Positions 34,065-42,908 of a DNA stretch of 64,000 nucleotides are shown piece by piece. Source of the stretch: JAJZVS01 sp963708095 (GTDB lineage: Bacteria; Pseudomonadota; Alphaproteobacteria; Acetobacterales; Acetobacteraceae); the NCBI GenBank assembly GCA_963708095.1, contig OY970182.1:992001-1056000 (forward strand). Direction: 5' to 3'. The notes under the pieces were generated by a model that was given only the letters and a program-made list of their open reading frames with translations, was not told where the DNA came from and did no database searches. Both the position numbers and the translations under genes were made by a program. How positions within the stretch are numbered: the first letter of the stretch is position 1; every line of letters begins with the position of its first letter.

Positions 34065-36428
34065 ATGCCCCGTGACGTCGCCAATTCGCTCTCCCCCCTG
34101 CCCGGCGCCAGCTTCGGTGAAGCGCCGCTCGCCGCGCGCGTCCTCGCCGACGGCATGGGCCTCGCCGTCGCCCGCCGCACCGTGTTCCGCCCGGAGGACG
34201 GGGAATGCTTCGGCCGGGTTGCCGACCGGGTCGCGACCGGCAACATCGCCCTTCTGCGCCGCGACGACCGTGCCGCCAGGACCGAGCAGGCGCGGCTGCG
34301 TAACGCCATCGCCACCGGCGCGCTGCTGACCTCCGGACGCCACCTCCAGCACGGCGACGCCGACCAGCCGGGGCGCAACATCGAGGTGTTCACCAACTGC
34401 GCCACCGCGATCGCCTCGTTCGTGAAGTTCTACCTGCTGCTGAACGGTTCCGGCGTGGGACGGTCGTACGACGATTCGCTGATCGCGGTGGACTGGGCCG
34501 AGGCGCCGGAGCTGAAGTTGTACCTCGCGCCCGCGCATCCGGACTGGCCGCAGGACGAGGCGGGGCTGGCACGGCTCGCCGCGGCGTTGGAATTGGAGTC
34601 GGCCGACGCGCTCGGGCGCGAACTGGTGCTCGATCCCGCGACGGTGCCCGCCGATGCGGAGCGGCATCTGATCACCGACAGCCGCGAGGGCTGGGCCAGG
34701 GCGGTGGAAATCCTGGAATCCATGACGTTCGAGGGTGCGCGCGGGCGCACCCTGCTGCTCGACTTCTCGGCGATCCGCCCGGCCGGCAGCCCGATCCGTG
34801 GGATGCAGGGCCGCCCTGCCTCGGGCCCGGTGTCGCTGCTACGGGCGTTCCTGAATATCCGCCGCCACGTCATCGATCCCGCGCGGGCGCGCGATCCTGT
34901 GGGGGAGGCTTTGCATCCGTGGGAACAGGCGCTGCTGGTCGACCACCATTTGTCAGTGGAAGTACAGGTCGGCGGCGCCCGGCGCGCCGCGCGCATGGCC
35001 ACCAAGTCCTGGCGCGACCCCGGTGTGCTCCGCTTCATCCGCGCCAAGGAAGCCGGCGGCCTCTGGACCGCGAATCATTCCGTGATGGTGGACGCCGCGT
35101 TCTGGGACCGCCTCGACGGAGGTGACCCGGCCGATCCGCTCACCGCGCACGCGCGCGCGGTGTTCGATGAGGCGACCCGCTGCGCCTATGTCAACGGCGA
35201 GCCCGGCTTCATCAACGGCGACCGGCTGGAAGACCACCGCACCGGTTCGGCGCGGCAACGGCCGGTGCACGAGGACGGACGCGACGTGCGCAGCCAGCGC
35301 TACCAGGTTGATCGCGCCGCCGGATTGCTCGCGCACCTGGCGCGCGCGGCGGCGGTGGCGGATTTCCCGGTCACCACCAATCCGTGCGGCGAGATCGCGC
35401 TGCACGTCGCCGGCGGCTATTGCGTGATCGCCGATTACGCCCCGCTGCTGGCCTGTCCGGTGGCGTTCGACAGTTTCGCCCCCGGCGCGCCGCCGCCGGA
35501 GGTCGCCGCGCTGTGGGATGCACGGGTGGAAGACGCGGTGCGGCTCGGCGTGCGGTTCCTGATGCGCGCGAACACGATGGACGCGCTGTACGGGGAGGAA
35601 GTCGCGCGTACCAACCGCATGGGCATCGGACCCACCGGCCTGCATGAATGGGCTTGGCTGCGCTTCGGCCTGAGCTTCGCCGACCTGCTGGATGAGGAAC
35701 GCGCCGCGCCGTTCTGGACCATGCTGGGCGAGCTGTCGCAGGCAGCCAAGGACGAGGGCTCGGCCTACGCCGCCGAACTCGGACTGCGCGCGCCGGTGAC
35801 GGTGACCACGGTGAAGCCGTCGGGCACGATCAGCAAGCTGTTCGGCCTGACCGAGGGTGCGCACCTGCCGGCGCGGCGGCAGTACCTGCGCTGGGTGCAG
35901 TTCAAGGGCGTGCGCGATCCGGCGACCGGCGCGTGGGAGCCGGGCTCCGATTCGCTGCTCGCCGATTACGCCGCGCGCGGCTATCCGATGCGCACTTTGG
36001 TGAGTTTCCCCGGCATGACCGTGGTGGGATTCCCGACCGTGCCGCTGATCATGGGCCTCGGCCTCGCCGGGCGGCTGGTGACGGCGCCGGAGGCGACGCC
36101 GTCGGAGCATTACCGCTGGCTCGGCCTGCTGGAACGGCACTGGCTGGGTGCGCGGCAGGGCAACCAGATCAGCTACACATTGAAAGTGTTCACCGACCGG
36201 CACGATCTGGAGGCGTTCCGGTCGATCGTGCGGCGCCATCAGCCGCACGTGCGCTGCTGCGCGGTGCTGCCGAGCCGGCCGGACCACGCGCTCGGCTACG
36301 AATACCTGCCCGAGGAAGAGGTTTCGGAGGATGCGTTCGCGGCCCTGACCGCGCGGATCACGCAGGCCGCGGCGGAGGCGATCGACCTCGCGCATCTGCA
36401 ATGCGACCAGGGGGTGTGTCCGCTCTGA
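34065..36428 (+). CDS. nrdJ: Adenosylcobalamin-dependent (class II) ribonucleotide reductase
   Basis: The 787-aa enzyme reduces ribonucleotides using B12. An early redox Cys lies in FTNCATAIASF and the active-site thiyl Cys in TTNPCGEIALHVAGGYCVI. The C-terminal shuttle pair is in LQCDQGVCPL (C-x4-C), the monomeric RTPR-like layout. NGSGVGRSYDDS and VKPSGTISKLFGLTEGAH mark the barrel. No ATP cone is seen at the N-terminus. The start is supported by AAAGGAG; the frame extends upstream without family similarity. Confidence 0.93.
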   Translation: MPRDVANSLSPLPGASFGEAPLAARVLADGMGLAVARRTVFRPEDGECFGRVADRVATGNIALLRRDDRAARTEQARLRNAIATGALLTSGRHLQHGDADQPGRNIEVFTNCATAIASFVKFYLLLNGSGVGRSYDDSLIAVDWAEAPELKLYLAPAHPDWPQDEAGLARLAAALELESADALGRELVLDPATVPADAERHLITDSREGWARAVEILESMTFEGARGRTLLLDFSAIRPAGSPIRGMQGRPASGPVSLLRAFLNIRRHVIDPARARDPVGEALHPWEQALLVDHHLSVEVQVGGARRAARMATKSWRDPGVLRFIRAKEAGGLWTANHSVMVDAAFWDRLDGGDPADPLTAHARAVFDEATRCAYVNGEPGFINGDRLEDHRTGSARQRPVHEDGRDVRSQRYQVDRAAGLLAHLARAAAVADFPVTTNPCGEIALHVAGGYCVIADYAPLLACPVAFDSFAPGAPPPEVAALWDARVEDAVRLGVRFLMRANTMDALYGEEVARTNRMGIGPTGLHEWAWLRFGLSFADLLDEERAAPFWTMLGELSQAAKDEGSAYAAELGLRAPVTVTTVKPSGTISKLFGLTEGAHLPARRQYLRWVQFKGVRDPATGAWEPGSDSLLADYAARGYPMRTLVSFPGMTVVGFPTVPLIMGLGLAGRLVTAPEATPSEHYRWLGLLERHWLGARQGNQISYTLKVFTDRHDLEAFRSIVRRHQPHVRCCAVLPSRPDHALGYEYLPEEEVSEDAFAALTARITQAAAEAIDLAHLQCDQGVCPL

Positions 36429-36467
36429 GCGGGGCGGGCGCCGGCAGGGTCGTTGCGAACGGCGTCG

Positions 36468-37397
36468 TTACGACCCGGTGCCGGCTTCCTGCAGGGCATC
36501 GCGGATGTGGCGGGCGCTCGCCCGCAGCCCTTCGGCCTCCTCCGGCGTCAGCGCCGGCTGGATCACGCGCAGCACGCCGTTGCGACCGAGGACGGAGGGG
36601 AGCGACAAGGTGACGCCGAATTCCGCCGCGTAGCTGCCGACCGGCACCACCGCGCGTTCGTCGCGGGCCATGATCTCGACGATGCGCGCGCAGACCATGC
36701 CGATGCCGAGCTGGCTCGCGCCGGTGCCCTCGATGATCTCGATATTCGCCTCGCGCACTTCCTTTTCCACCGCGCCGCGCACCGCCTCCGTGCCGTCCAG
36801 CATCGCGGCCACCGGCCGGCCGCCCACCCGCGCGGCGGACCAGAGGAATACCGAGGACGTGCCGTGTTCGCCGACCACCAGCGCTTCGACCGACAGCGGG
36901 TGCACGTCCAGCCGGTGCGCGATGTGGAGGCGGAAGCGCAGGCTGTCGAGGAAAGTGCCGGTGGAAAGAACGCGCATGCCGGGCGCGACCCGGCGGGCGA
37001 TATCGGCCAGCGCGTCGGGCGGATCGGTGACGATCAGCAAGGTCGCGTCCGGTGCGGCGCGGACGATCTGCGGCACGATGTCGCGGAAGATCTCGGCGTT
37101 CTGCGCCAGCAGCTTCAGTCTTCCCTGCGGGTCGGCGCGGTCGGTCGCCCCGCCGGCCTTCTCGTTCACCCCGGCGGTGAGCATGACGAGCCCGGCCCCG
37201 GCGAGATCGGCATACGCGCCCGCGCGCACCTGCGTCGCCGGCGACAGCACCGCGCCGTAGCGCAGGTCCGTCACCATGCCCTGGGCGCGCCGGGCGGTGC
37301 GGTCCACCATCACGATTTCCGTCGCGCCGCCGCGCATCACCGTGCTTAGCGCGCATGCCTGCCCGACCGCGCCGGCGCCGACGATCCCGAGTTTCAT
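36468..37397 (-). CDS. Lactate/malate-family dehydrogenase with atypical active-site loop
   Basis: The 309-aa protein has the NAD-binding GIVGAGAVGQACALSTVMRG. The catalytic His lies in GEHGTSSVFLW and the substrate Arg in LDSLRFRLH. The mobile loop reads AGVNEKAGGATDRADPQGR: the specificity position is Glu, where LDH has Gln and MDH has Arg. The usual TNPVD is TDPPD. Substrate use is therefore uncertain. An ATG four codons upstream is possible. It is divergent from the glyoxalase II gene. Confidence 0.87.
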   Translation of the reverse strand: MKLGIVGAGAVGQACALSTVMRGGATEIVMVDRTARRAQGMVTDLRYGAVLSPATQVRAGAYADLAGAGLVMLTAGVNEKAGGATDRADPQGRLKLLAQNAEIFRDIVPQIVRAAPDATLLIVTDPPDALADIARRVAPGMRVLSTGTFLDSLRFRLHIAHRLDVHPLSVEALVVGEHGTSSVFLWSAARVGGRPVAAMLDGTEAVRGAVEKEVREANIEIIEGTGASQLGIGMVCARIVEIMARDERAVVPVGSYAAEFGVTLSLPSVLGRNGVLRVIQPALTPEEAEGLRASARHIRDALQEAGTGS

Positions 37398-37573
37398 GGC
37401 CAGCCCCATCGCTACCGCGCCACAGATGGGCGGCGATGGCGGGGCGTCGATGGGGGCCGGCGCTACACCGTTCGGTGAGATGCCCCGCGCGGGCGCGCAA
37501 TCGGGACGGCGGCTGGAACGCGGCGGGGAAACGAGCTAACTGGATCGCGCACCATCGGCAGGAGGAACACCCC

Positions 37574-38299
37574 ATGCGTGTCACCGCCACTCCGGTCCCC
37601 ATCCTCAGCGACAACTACGCCTGGCTGCTGCGCGAGAGCGACAGCGGCGCGACAGCCATCGTCGATCCGGCCGACGCCGCGCCGGTGATCGCGGCGATCG
37701 AGGCGGCGGGTGACCGGCTTGACCTGATTCTCCTCACCCACCACCACGCCGACCACGTGGCGGGCACGGACGAGGTGCGCGCGCGGTTCGGCGCCCCGGT
37801 GGTGGGCGCGGCGGCGGATGCACACCGCCTGCCCCGGCTCGATCGCGCGGTGCGGGAGGGCGAGGAGGTCGCACTCGGGACCGCGTCGGCGCGGGTGATC
37901 GATACGCCGGGCCATACGCGCGGGCAGATCAACTTCTTCTTCCCCGATGGCGGCGTGCTGCTGTCGGGCGACACGTTGTTCTCGCTCGGCTGCGGCCGGT
38001 TGCTCGAGGGTACGGCGGCGGAGATGTTCGCCTCCCTGCAGAAGCTGCTGGCCCTGCCGGATGCCACCCTGGTCTGCTGCGGGCACGAATATACCGAGAG
38101 CAACGGGCGGTTCGCGCTGAGCGTCGATCCGAACAACACGGCGCTGCGGGAGCGGCTGGCGGAGGTGGCCGCGCAGCGTGCCGCCGGGAAGCCCTCCGTG
38201 CCCTCCACCATGGGTAGCGAACGCGCCGCCAATCCGTTCCTGCGCGCCTCCGACGTGGCGCGCTTCGCCGCGCTGCGTGCGGCCAAGGACAAGTTCTGA
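37574..38299 (+). CDS. gloB: Hydroxyacylglutathione hydrolase (glyoxalase II)
   Basis: The 241-aa metallo-beta-lactamase-fold enzyme has metal ligands in LTHHHADHVAG, DTPGHTRGQ, LSGDTLFSLGCGR and CCGHEYTESN. The C-terminal HAGH domain is slightly short. It cleaves S-lactoylglutathione in methylglyoxal detoxification. GGAGGAA before the ATG fixes the start. A GST-like gene follows after 20 nt, suggesting a small glutathione-linked operon. Confidence 0.93.
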   Translation: MRVTATPVPILSDNYAWLLRESDSGATAIVDPADAAPVIAAIEAAGDRLDLILLTHHHADHVAGTDEVRARFGAPVVGAAADAHRLPRLDRAVREGEEVALGTASARVIDTPGHTRGQINFFFPDGGVLLSGDTLFSLGCGRLLEGTAAEMFASLQKLLALPDATLVCCGHEYTESNGRFALSVDPNNTALRERLAEVAAQRAAGKPSVPSTMGSERAANPFLRASDVARFAALRAAKDKF

Positions 38300-38319
38300 C
38301 ACCGGGAGAGAAGATCGTA

Positions 38320-38919
38320 ATGAAACTGTTCCATTCGCCGACCAGCCCCTACGTGCGCAAGGTGATGGCCTGCGCGATCCTGCGCGGGCTGGAGGGGCGG
38401 ATCGAGACCGTGCCCACCAACCCGCACCAGTCCCCGCCCGGGCTGATCGGGGCCAATCCGCTGTCCAAGGTGCCGTGCCTCGTCACCGATGACGGGATGG
38501 CGTTGTTCGACAGCCCGGTGATCTGCGAATACCTGGACAGCCTGGGCAGCGCGGCGCCGCTGTTCCCGCCGGCCGGGCCGGCGCGCTGGCGGGCGCTCGT
38601 GCTGCAGGCGATGGGCGACGGCATCCTGGACGCGGCGGTGGCGCGGCGGATGGAGCAAGGGAGGCCGCAGGAGGCGGCGCGCGACGCGGCGATGGCGCGG
38701 ATGCGGGCGGCGGCGGAGCGGACGTTGGATATGCTCGAGGGCGCGCTGCCGGGCGAGGCGGCGGATATCGGCACGGTCGCAGTGGCCTGCGCACTGGGAT
38801 ACCTCGACCTGCGGTTTGCGGGCGAGCCGTGGCGGGAGCGGCGGCCGCGGTTGGCGGCGTGGTTCGCGCGGATGGAGGCACTCCCGGCGCTGGTGCGGAC
38901 GGCGCCGCCGCGGGCGTAG
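38320..38919 (+). CDS. Glutathione S-transferase family protein
   Basis: The 199-aa protein has an N-terminal thioredoxin-like domain with SPTSPYVRKV (catalytic Ser/Tyr region), NPLSKVPCL and the gamma-glutamyl-binding FDSPVICEYLD. An all-alpha C-terminal domain follows from about residue 85. The substrate is unknown. It is co-directional with gloB, 20 nt downstream. Confidence 0.9.
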   Translation: MKLFHSPTSPYVRKVMACAILRGLEGRIETVPTNPHQSPPGLIGANPLSKVPCLVTDDGMALFDSPVICEYLDSLGSAAPLFPPAGPARWRALVLQAMGDGILDAAVARRMEQGRPQEAARDAAMARMRAAAERTLDMLEGALPGEAADIGTVAVACALGYLDLRFAGEPWRERRPRLAAWFARMEALPALVRTAPPRA

Positions 38920-38988
38920 GCCGGCGGGGGTGGCGTCGCGGCGAGGCGATTGCCTCGCCAGGGGACGCGACCTATAAGGCGGCGCGCG

Positions 38989-39081
<93 letters not shown>

Positions 39082-39186
39082 ACCGTCCCTAAGGCATTGA
39101 AATCACTGCGGTTTCCAGATCCGCAGCCCAAATATCCTACACTTTATCCTACACCGTCGCCGCGCTTGGGGAGCACCGGGCGCGCT

Positions 39187-39405
39187 CAGATATGGACGGT
39201 CTGCGCTGCTCCGCGTGGCGTCCGCCGCCCATGGCCGGGCAGCCCTCACCTGGCAGGGTGCAGTCTGGCCGACGTGCTGGTGCAGCTTCGATGCCGGCAG
39301 TGCCACCAGCGGCCCGCCAGCGTCGCGGTGGTGGCGGATGCGGCGGGGCAGGCGGTGGGGCGGATGTCGCCGCCGGGGTGGCGTGTCGTGCTGGTGGGGG
39401 AGTGA
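39187..39405 (+). pseudogene. Small Cys-containing ORF, start missing
   Basis: The frame ends GCSLADVLVQLRCRQCHQRP and VGRMSPPGWRVVLVGE. This C-terminal block looks like a short conserved protein with a CxxC pair seen in alphaproteobacterial islands. No plausible start codon precedes it in frame except inside the tRNA region, so I treat it as 5'-truncated. Confidence 0.42.
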
Positions 39406-39414
39406 GGGGGCTTC

Positions 39415-39930
39415 CTACGCGGCTGCGGCAAGTGACGCCCGCACCACATCCATAGGAATGACAAGCAAGAGGGCGGCGCCGGGCATTCGTTGGAATTTCC
39501 AGCGCAGATAGAAGGATGCCGCCTGTTCATCAATAGGGTGCGTTATCATTCCGCGTCCCCCGATTTGGGCTGCTGCAGCCGACGCCCGACGGAAAGCATC
39601 TAGCAGTAGATGGCTGCCAATACCCTTGCCAGCATAGGCAACATCTACTGCGAGCCTCCCCAGCAGAATCATCGGAACAGGATCAGGCGCGTTGTTCCGT
39701 AAGCTTCGGGTAAGCTGCGCGTGAACCACCGAGGCAGGTGCTAACGAGCAGAACGCGGCTACCCGACCGCCTCCGCACTCCAAATCCACCACTACCTGCG
39801 TCTTGCTGTGCCCTCGCAAATCATTTTGGACAGCACGATTACGCAGCCAATTATCGAGTTCCTCGCGCCCGCAACTGAAGCTTGATAGATCGTGGTCCCC
39901 GGTGATCGGCTGAGGCGACGTCAGCCGCAC
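39415..39930 (-). CDS. GNAT toxin (TacT-like)
   Basis: The 171-aa GNAT protein has the family features of TacT/AtaT toxins: early SCGREELDNWLRNRA, then PMILLGRLAVDVAYAGKGIG (acetyl-CoA loop GKGIGSHLL) and SFYLRWKFQ near the end. These toxins acetylate aminoacyl-tRNA. It starts at a GTG directly after the TGA of the antitoxin gene, so the two are translationally linked. Confidence 0.9.
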   Translation of the reverse strand: MRLTSPQPITGDHDLSSFSCGREELDNWLRNRAVQNDLRGHSKTQVVVDLECGGGRVAAFCSLAPASVVHAQLTRSLRNNAPDPVPMILLGRLAVDVAYAGKGIGSHLLLDAFRRASAAAAQIGGRGMITHPIDEQAASFYLRWKFQRMPGAALLLVIPMDVVRASLAAAA

Positions 39931-40236
39931 TCATGGCCCCCAAGGCGCCCGCGAGCGCGCTAGGGCCACAATATCCGCGTCCGGTTCCGCTGGCGCGCCC
40001 AAAATGCTCATAAAAGCTGCCCAGTTGGCATCTGAAACCTGGAAAACTCGCTGCTCAGCAAGTGCGTTCTCGGCCTCGCGCACGGCGCTGGCCAGCACAA
40101 ATTGAGACAAGGATGCGTGGCGCGCGGTCGCAGCGGCCGTCAAAAGCGCCTTGGTAGGCGCCGCAACTCGAACCTCAATGGTGTCTTCCTTTCTCATCCG
40201 CTGGTTAGACTGCGGATGAGCTACGTTCGTAGTCAT
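39931..40236 (-). CDS. DUF1778 antitoxin (TacA-like)
   Basis: The 101-aa protein has a ribbon-helix-helix N-terminus (DTIEVRVAAPTKALLTAAAT, ARHASLSQFVLASA) and a C-terminal toxin-binding tail (FQVSDANWAAFMSILGAPAE). It should neutralise the GNAT toxin and bind the operator at 40263-40283. Confidence 0.9.
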   Translation of the reverse strand: MTTNVAHPQSNQRMRKEDTIEVRVAAPTKALLTAAATARHASLSQFVLASAVREAENALAEQRVFQVSDANWAAFMSILGAPAEPDADIVALARSRAPWGP

Positions 40237-40262
40237 CTGTTGATCCTCTTTATGTCAGGTCT

Positions 40263-40310
40263 TGTCCCGACAATGACGGGACATATAGCATTGGGATGGA
40301 TATTGGGCAA
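40263..40310 (-). promoter_or_regulatory. Promoter and operator of the toxin-antitoxin pair
   Basis: On the minus strand there is a -35 TTGCCC (40310-40305), a 17-bp spacer and a -10 TATATG (40287-40282). Overlapping the -10 is the dyad TGTCCCG-N7-CGGGACA (40263-40283), well placed for autorepression by the ribbon-helix-helix antitoxin. Confidence 0.68.
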
Positions 40311-40469
40311 GCACCGCAGTAAGGGGCCGAGGCTGCCGATAGCCTGCAACCACGCCCCGCTGCCGGCCGCCGATAGCCTCGGCCAGCGTCTAACCGCACC
40401 ACAGCCGCCATCCCAACGCACGAAGGGCCGCCCCCGAAGGAGCGGCCCTTGCCGATCAGCCCGGCAGGA

Positions 40470-40925
40470 TCAGTGCGGGCGTGGGCACTGCCGGGCCGGC
40501 GGTTCATCGGGCAGACCGGCCAGCCGTCGGCCATCCCGCAGGGCGGACATGAGGACGTCGGTAATGGGCGAGCCGCCGATGGCCTCATCCGAGAAGGTGG
40601 ACACCATCTCGATCTTCGCCAGCAGGCCGGCCGTGGTCTGCGACGGCATGGAAGCGATCGCTTCCATCACGACGGTCTCCCGTTCGTAGGTAGGCTCACA
40701 CCCGGCGTCCACAGCAGCCTTGGCCTTCTTCCCGCGCGCCTTGCGCCCCTTGGTCCAGAAATGGTCCAGGCGTGCGTCCAGGGCGTGCCACTCGGCCACC
40801 AGGGCCAGAAGCTCGGCATCCGTGCCGCCGGGGCAGAACGCGGCCAGCACGTCGGCCGGGACGTGATCGCCCGGCGCGACGGCTTGGGCCGGGATCGTGG
40901 TAGCATTGTCGATAGCTGCGGTCAT
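40470..40925 (-). CDS. Hypothetical island protein
   Basis: The 151-aa acidic protein is predicted largely helical, with LALVAEWHALDARLDHFWTK in the first half. Similar short helical proteins sit in many alphaproteobacterial prophages and islands. I do not recognise a function. Confidence 0.6.
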   Translation of the reverse strand: MTAAIDNATTIPAQAVAPGDHVPADVLAAFCPGGTDAELLALVAEWHALDARLDHFWTKGRKARGKKAKAAVDAGCEPTYERETVVMEAIASMPSQTTAGLLAKIEMVSTFSDEAIGGSPITDVLMSALRDGRRLAGLPDEPPARQCPRPH

Positions 40926-41556
40926 GGGTCCTGTCCATGTCTGCGGTCAGGCGTGGTCGGTGTTTGCCGACACCGGCCGCGCCGTCCCTTTGCCGGGGTC
41001 CGCCCGGCTCGGTCCGCGATTGCGGCGCCCGGATTGAGTCCCCTTCGCCCGGCCATGTCAATACCTATCTTGCCTACCCATGTTCGAATTATCGTAGATC
41101 GTTCAAGAGGGTTTTTCCTCTTGGCGCGGAATTTTCCGCTTTAAAGCGGATCGGATTTTGTGTGTATCAGAATAGGCCGATATACACTGCATCTTTTCCG
41201 TCCCTATCACGGAATCTTCCGCGTCAGCTACCGCCGGACGAAGCCGGGCAGCGCAGTATATGGCATGATGGCTGCCATATACTGCGCCCCGCCACGTCCC
41301 CCTGCCGTCCCGTGGTGCCCGTGATCGGCCTCTAACGCGGCCAGGCTGCCCCTCAGCCCCGTCGCAACGGCGGCGGCTCACTCCCCGCGAGGCCGTTGCG
41401 GGACGCCGCGTGCCACGCCGCCTTGTTCGCCATCGACGTCGATGGGCGCGGCGGCGTCTTGGATCGACTGGCCGCGAGGAATGCTCTCCATCCTCTAACT
41501 TTCGATGCCTTTGAAATGGTCTATCTCCGTTCTGTTGGGTGTGTGCTCGGCCAGGA
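40926..41556. other. Non-coding stretch with two palindromes
   Basis: No gene is supported. CCGCTTTAAAGCGG (41136-41149) lies in an AT-richer part. A perfect 15-bp inverted repeat (GCGCAGTATATGGCA, 41251-41265, and its complement 41273-41287, 7-nt loop) follows. These could be protein-binding sites or part of an origin. Confidence 0.55.
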
Positions 41557-41685
41557 TCACGGCTGGCCGGCGCGTGGGATCGGCGGAGGCGCAACGCCGC
41601 TGCCGATGGGATCGAGCACGATCAGGTTGAGCTTGGGCGGCAAAACGATTGTCTGCCGGCGCGTTGGCGTGGGGAGGTCGCTCAT
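41557..41685 (-). CDS. Possible small protein (42 aa)
   Basis: ATG at 41685 to TGA at 41557, product opening MSDLPTPTRRQTIVLPPKLN. No strong ribosome-binding site. It is included as a weak candidate because nothing else explains the stretch. Confidence 0.25.
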   Translation of the reverse strand: MSDLPTPTRRQTIVLPPKLNLIVLDPIGSGVAPPPIPRAGQP

Positions 41686-41765
41686 AGGGGTCTTTCAATG
41701 ATAAACGGGGGTCCGGATTGAATATCCGGCCCCCGAAAGTTGATATCCGATGCTGATTTTGACCC

Positions 41766-42128
41766 TCAGAAAACCGGCTTGCCAGGCACCTGTTCCAGCC
41801 CGAGAACCTCCCGGATCAGGCGCAGCATGCCGGCCATCGGCGTTGGCACGCGGTAGAGCACAGGCTTGCCAGCCACCGCTGCGGCGAGGTCGATCGGCAC
41901 CCTGCCAGCCGGCGGAAAGGCGCCGGTTGCCAGGAGCACAGCGACACGATTGGAGCGGTATTTTTGGCCGGCCAGGGTCACGGACGCGCCGGCTACGGCA
42001 CCCGTCGCAACCCCTCCGCCGGGGGACTGGCGCCAGACCAGCCGGCCGGCGCGGTCCAATCGCCACCACCTGCGCGCCTCCGCCGCGGTCATGTCTGCGC
42101 GGCAGTGCGAGCCGCGGGGGCGGCCCAT
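41766..42128 (-). CDS. Phage-type protein resembling the N-terminus of HNH endonucleases
   Basis: The 120-aa protein contains WWRLDRAGRLVWRQSPGG and KYRSNRVAVLLATGAFPPAG, the pattern found ahead of the HNH motif in phage HNH/AP2-type nucleases. The expected H-N-H residues themselves are absent, so nuclease activity is doubtful. The start is uncertain; the frame is open up to 42239. Confidence 0.5.
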   Translation of the reverse strand: MGRPRGSHCRADMTAAEARRWWRLDRAGRLVWRQSPGGGVATGAVAGASVTLAGQKYRSNRVAVLLATGAFPPAGRVPIDLAAAVAGKPVLYRVPTPMAGMLRLIREVLGLEQVPGKPVF

Positions 42129-42199
42129 CTTCGATTGTTCGCATAAGTTCTCCCTGCGTTGATGGGGAAGCGTCGGTTCGGGCTGCGCCTGCAAGACAT

Positions 42200-42433
42200 T
42201 CATGCGGCGCATGTTCCTAGCGCCACGCGGTGAAAGCACTGCTCAAGTGCCTCCATTTCGTGAACATCTCCGCAAGCGTCGCGCCAAGCCACCGTCACTT
42301 GTTGCCCAAACACGTCAACCACGACGCATTCAGGGCCACCGCTGTTCAATCGCACTACTGCCCCCATACCGAGAGGGGTCTCGCCAACGCCCCGGAAGGC
42401 GGAAGCCCGCGCTATCAACGCAAGGGCTTGCAT
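42200..42433 (-). CDS. YodC/DUF2158-like small protein
   Basis: The 77-aa protein has the family core VVRLNSGGPECVVVDVFGQQ followed by VTVAWRD, an SH3-like beta barrel. It is divergently oriented to a second family member at 42491-42715. A GTG nine codons upstream is an alternative start. Function unknown. Confidence 0.6.
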   Translation of the reverse strand: MQALALIARASAFRGVGETPLGMGAVVRLNSGGPECVVVDVFGQQVTVAWRDACGDVHEMEALEQCFHRVALGTCAA

Positions 42434-42490
42434 CGCGAACGTTCTCTGCTGTATCTGCACGTGTGATCCAATGGGTTAGGGTAAGGAAAA

Positions 42491-42715
42491 ATGTTGAAGA
42501 ATATAGAGCCAGGTTCTGTTGTCCGCTTGAAATCGGGCGGCCCCTCTATGACGGTGGAAAGCATTGCGCCCATCAATTCTCATGGCGGAGAACAAGTTCA
42601 CTGCACTTGGTTCGCGGGAGATAAGCCCGGGTCCGGCACGTTCTCAACAGATGTTCTTGAGGTAGTGGCCCCTCGTGGCGAAGGGGTCGGCAACGCCCGA
42701 ATCATACGCACCTAG
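42491..42715 (+). CDS. YodC/DUF2158-family protein
   Basis: The 74-aa protein has the canonical VVRLKSGGPSMTVESIAPIN and HCTWFAGDK. AAGGAAAA precedes the ATG closely. It is one of the few plus-strand genes on the island. Function unknown; the family is common on phages and islands. Confidence 0.8.
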   Translation: MLKNIEPGSVVRLKSGGPSMTVESIAPINSHGGEQVHCTWFAGDKPGSGTFSTDVLEVVAPRGEGVGNARIIRT

Positions 42716-42908
42716 ACTGGAAAAGCAGCGATGCGAATGCCTTTACGAGGCGGCGGCGATCGGCCACAGCAGGCCGCCCCGTAAGACGCTGTGACGATGG
42801 CGCGGCAGGCCAAGTCTCACGTGCCCATCCCCGCCTTATGCTTGCCAGCATCACCAGCACCGCGGGCCGAGCGGGTGGAGCTACAGGTGCAGCGCCACTT
42901 GCGGCGGA

